A stretch of 64,000 bases of DNA from contig OY762937.1 in NCBI GenBank assembly GCA_963667005.1, positions 2,790,001 through 2,854,000 on the forward strand. The letters run 5' to 3'. The stretch is from G963662605 sp963667005 (GTDB taxonomy: Bacteria > Bacteroidota > Ignavibacteria > Ignavibacteriales > Ignavibacteriaceae). The notes under the pieces were generated by a model. The model did not search any database. It worked only from the letters and a program-made list of their open reading frames with translations, and was not told the DNA's origin. Shown piece after piece: positions 62,358 through 64,000 of the stretch (the stretch's first letter is position 1; each line of letters begins with the position of its first letter). Position numbers and translations under genes: made by a program.

Positions 62358-63371
62358 ATGAATATTATCAAAAATGCCTTCCTGAAAAGTTTAAATACAT
62401 TCAACATTGATGTTCTTGCAAACAGGCTTTACGTCGTTAAAAGCGATTCGGAAATTGACGATATCGTTGAAGATTTGAATAAACACCGCATTAAGCATTT
62501 CATTCTCGGAAGCGGAAGTAACGTGTTGTTTACGAAAAACTACTCCGGGGGAATTATTAAAAATGAGCTTAAAGGCATTAAAATAGTTGAGGAAAACGAA
62601 AATTCCGTCGTTGTTCAGGCAAAAGCCGGAGAAATCTGGGATGATCTGGTCAGTTTTACTGTCAGCAAACAATTATGGGGACTCGAGAACTTGTCCGGTA
62701 TACCGGGAACAGTCGGCGCTGCCCCTGTTCAAAACATCGGGGCATACGGAGTTGAAGCTAAAGATACTATTCAACGCATTATCGGATTCGATTTGGTAGA
62801 TCTTGAATGGAAAATATTTTTGAATGAAGATTGTAAATTCGGCTATCGTGAAAGTATTTTCAAATCCGAGTATAAAAACCGGCTTCTTATTACCGGAGTC
62901 GATTTAATTCTTTCAAAAACTCCCGCTCCAAAACTGCAGTATGGAGCATTACAAGAACTTGAAAGCAAAAATCCCGGCAGGCTATCAGCGCAGGATATCA
63001 GAGACGAAGTATTAAAAATACGAAACTCGAAATTGCCCGATCCGAAAGTACTGGGAAACGCGGGGAGTTTTTTCAAAAATCCTGTTGTTGATAAGGAATC
63101 GTACCTGAAATTACAAAGCGAATATCCCGACATCCCAAGTTTTCCGTTGGCGGATGGTGATGTTAAAATTCCGGCCGGATGGCTGATTGAAAAATGCGGC
63201 TACAAAGGTAAGCAAAAGGGGAATGTCGGTACGTATGAGAAGCAGTCGTTGGTTATTGTTAACCACGGCGGGGCAACCGGACAAGAGGTGTTCCAGTATG
63301 CCAGAGAAATTCAAACTGCTGTAAAAGATAAGTTTTCAATTGAAATTCGATACGAAGTCCAGGTACTTTGA
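62358..63371 (+). CDS. murB: UDP-N-acetylenolpyruvoylglucosamine reductase
   Basis: A 337-residue flavoenzyme with GSGSNVLFT near 53, GIPGTVGAAPVQNIGAYG near 116 and the catalytic NAGSFFKNP near 236, then a C-terminal Glu in IEIRYEVQ. Length and the extra C-terminal residues match type I MurB. It reduces the enolpyruvyl ether with NADPH to make UDP-MurNAc for peptidoglycan. The start is taken as ATG 62358; no clear ribosome site is seen. No other mur gene is nearby. Confidence 0.95.
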   Translation: MNIIKNAFLKSLNTFNIDVLANRLYVVKSDSEIDDIVEDLNKHRIKHFILGSGSNVLFTKNYSGGIIKNELKGIKIVEENENSVVVQAKAGEIWDDLVSFTVSKQLWGLENLSGIPGTVGAAPVQNIGAYGVEAKDTIQRIIGFDLVDLEWKIFLNEDCKFGYRESIFKSEYKNRLLITGVDLILSKTPAPKLQYGALQELESKNPGRLSAQDIRDEVLKIRNSKLPDPKVLGNAGSFFKNPVVDKESYLKLQSEYPDIPSFPLADGDVKIPAGWLIEKCGYKGKQKGNVGTYEKQSLVIVNHGGATGQEVFQYAREIQTAVKDKFSIEIRYEVQVL

Positions 63372-63424
63372 AACTATTTAAATACCTATAGTGTTTAATC
63401 TTGAAAACAAGAAAGGATCTTAAA

Positions 63425-63898
63425 ATGGTTAAAGTAGGTGATGTAGCTCCCGATTTCACATTATTCAGTCATGAAAATGAAAAAGTCTCTCTTTCTCAAT
63501 TTAAAGGCTCAAACGTAGTACTGTTATTTTTCCCGTTCGCTAATACCGGTGTTTGCACAAAAGAACTGTGCACATTTCGCGACAGCATGACCCAGTACAA
63601 CGACCTCGATGCACAAGTTTTGGCATTGAGCGTAGACAGCCCGTTTACCCTGAAATTATGGCACGAAAAAAACGGCTTCACATTCCCGTTGTTGAGCGAC
63701 TTCAATAAAGAAGTCATCAAACAGTACGGTGCTATTTATGATGTGTTCGCACCGGGTGCGTTTAATTATTTCGGCGTTGCTAAACGTTCTGCTTTCGTTA
63801 TTGATAAGACCGGCGTATTGCGTTACGTTGAAGTTCTTGAAGATGCAAAGAACGAACCCAACTACGAAGAAATCAAAAAAGTATTAGCGTCTCTGTAA
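63425..63898 (+). CDS. Peroxiredoxin, AhpE/Bcp-like
   Basis: A 157-residue redoxin; ATG 63425 has AAGGA (63413-63417) 7 bases upstream, which decides the start over TTG 63401. The peroxidatic Cys is in NTGVCTKELC near 47, with a second Cys five residues on; this is like 1-Cys AhpE or BCP forms. It reduces peroxides, probably with thioredoxin. It is followed after 29 bases by another peroxiredoxin-like start. Confidence 0.88.
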   Translation: MVKVGDVAPDFTLFSHENEKVSLSQFKGSNVVLLFFPFANTGVCTKELCTFRDSMTQYNDLDAQVLALSVDSPFTLKLWHEKNGFTFPLLSDFNKEVIKQYGAIYDVFAPGAFNYFGVAKRSAFVIDKTGVLRYVEVLEDAKNEPNYEEIKKVLASL

Positions 63899-63927
63899 TT
63901 GTATAATTAATTATAGCGGTTTAGTTT

Positions 63928-64000
63928 ATGATAGAAATTGGAAAAAAGGCTCCGGCATTCAAGCTCAAAGACCAGCATGAAAAGCTTATTGAGCTTAAAG
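63928..64000 (+). CDS. Peroxiredoxin (Bcp-like), N-terminal fragment
   Basis: Only 24 codons are in the window. The opening IEIGKKAPAFKLKDQ is the usual start of thioredoxin-dependent Bcp-type peroxiredoxins. The gene is cut by the right edge, and the catalytic Cys lies beyond it. It directly follows another peroxiredoxin gene in the same direction. Confidence 0.62.
   Translation, partial: MIEIGKKAPAFKLKDQHEKLIELK

Noticed and set aside
1..64000. tRNA, rRNA, CRISPR arrays, insertion sequences, prophage or defence genes
   Set aside because: I looked on both strands for T-loop sequence, repeated spacers, transposase and integrase motifs and found none.

Overview
The window looks like a chromosomal segment of a free-living, respiring Gram-negative bacterium of the FCB group, most likely the Ignavibacteria/Kapabacteria side of Bacteroidota/Chlorobiota. 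The evidence is: two secreted proteins end in a type IX secretion (T9SS) sorting domain of the NYPNPFNP type; PorD (DUF4835)- and GldC-like proteins are present; the cbb3 oxidase has the Bacteroidota form (fused CcoN-CcoO, single-heme CcoP); there are two TonB-dependent receptors with carboxypeptidase-like N-terminal domains. I see no rRNA, tRNA, CRISPR array, insertion sequence or phage gene. Base and codon use look even throughout.

Layout. 1-6.7 kb: cbb3 oxidase operon (ccoI end, ccoS, ccoNO, ccoQ, ccoP, ccoG, fixH, a TauE/SafE-type membrane protein). 6.8-13.5 kb: NYN-domain nuclease, secreted GH18 protein, GalE, and a divergent group of envelope proteins (helix-hairpin-helix/barrel protein, PorV-like barrel, PorD). 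13.6-18.2 kb: MacB-type ABC export system and GldC. 18.4-23.6 kb: metallo-hydrolase/Rieske/QueG unit, TrxB, TypA. 23.9-30.6 kb: large TonB receptor, secreted beta-helix protein, membrane histidine kinase. 30.9-35.8 kb: serine acetyltransferase, two alpha/beta hydrolases around a fucose-isomerase-like protein, AhpC-type peroxiredoxin. 36-40.6 kb: sulfur-redox module (octaheme cytochrome c, cytochrome b, two YeeE/YedE transporters, one fused to a rhodanese-like domain) and an NAD-binding protein. 40.6-44.1 kb: a reverse-strand unit of TM1266-type regulator, TonB receptor and EamA permease. 44.4-53 kb: PurA, histidine kinase, NadA, a surface-glycan cluster (flippase and two GT4 glycosyltransferases), enolase. 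53.2-58.7 kb: seven-gene operon (PrsW-like protease, unknown, NadD, MeaB, unknown, NtrC-type regulator, HIT protein). 58.7-64 kb: an 11-repeat surface lipoprotein, MurB and two peroxiredoxins (the last cut by the window edge).

How the genes fit together. The organism respires oxygen at low tension through cbb3, probably handles reduced sulfur compounds through the octaheme/cytochrome b/YeeE module, and exports enzymes through T9SS. Housekeeping genes (purA, nadA, nadD, eno, murB, typA, trxB, queG) are interspersed. The most unusual signal is non-coding: near 48.02-48.13 kb a near-perfect sigma-54 promoter is followed about 40 bases after the predicted start by a strong terminator hairpin, giving a predicted RNA of about 80 nt with two C-rich loops. 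A second structured element (12-bp closing stem, 21556-21645) lies downstream of trxB.
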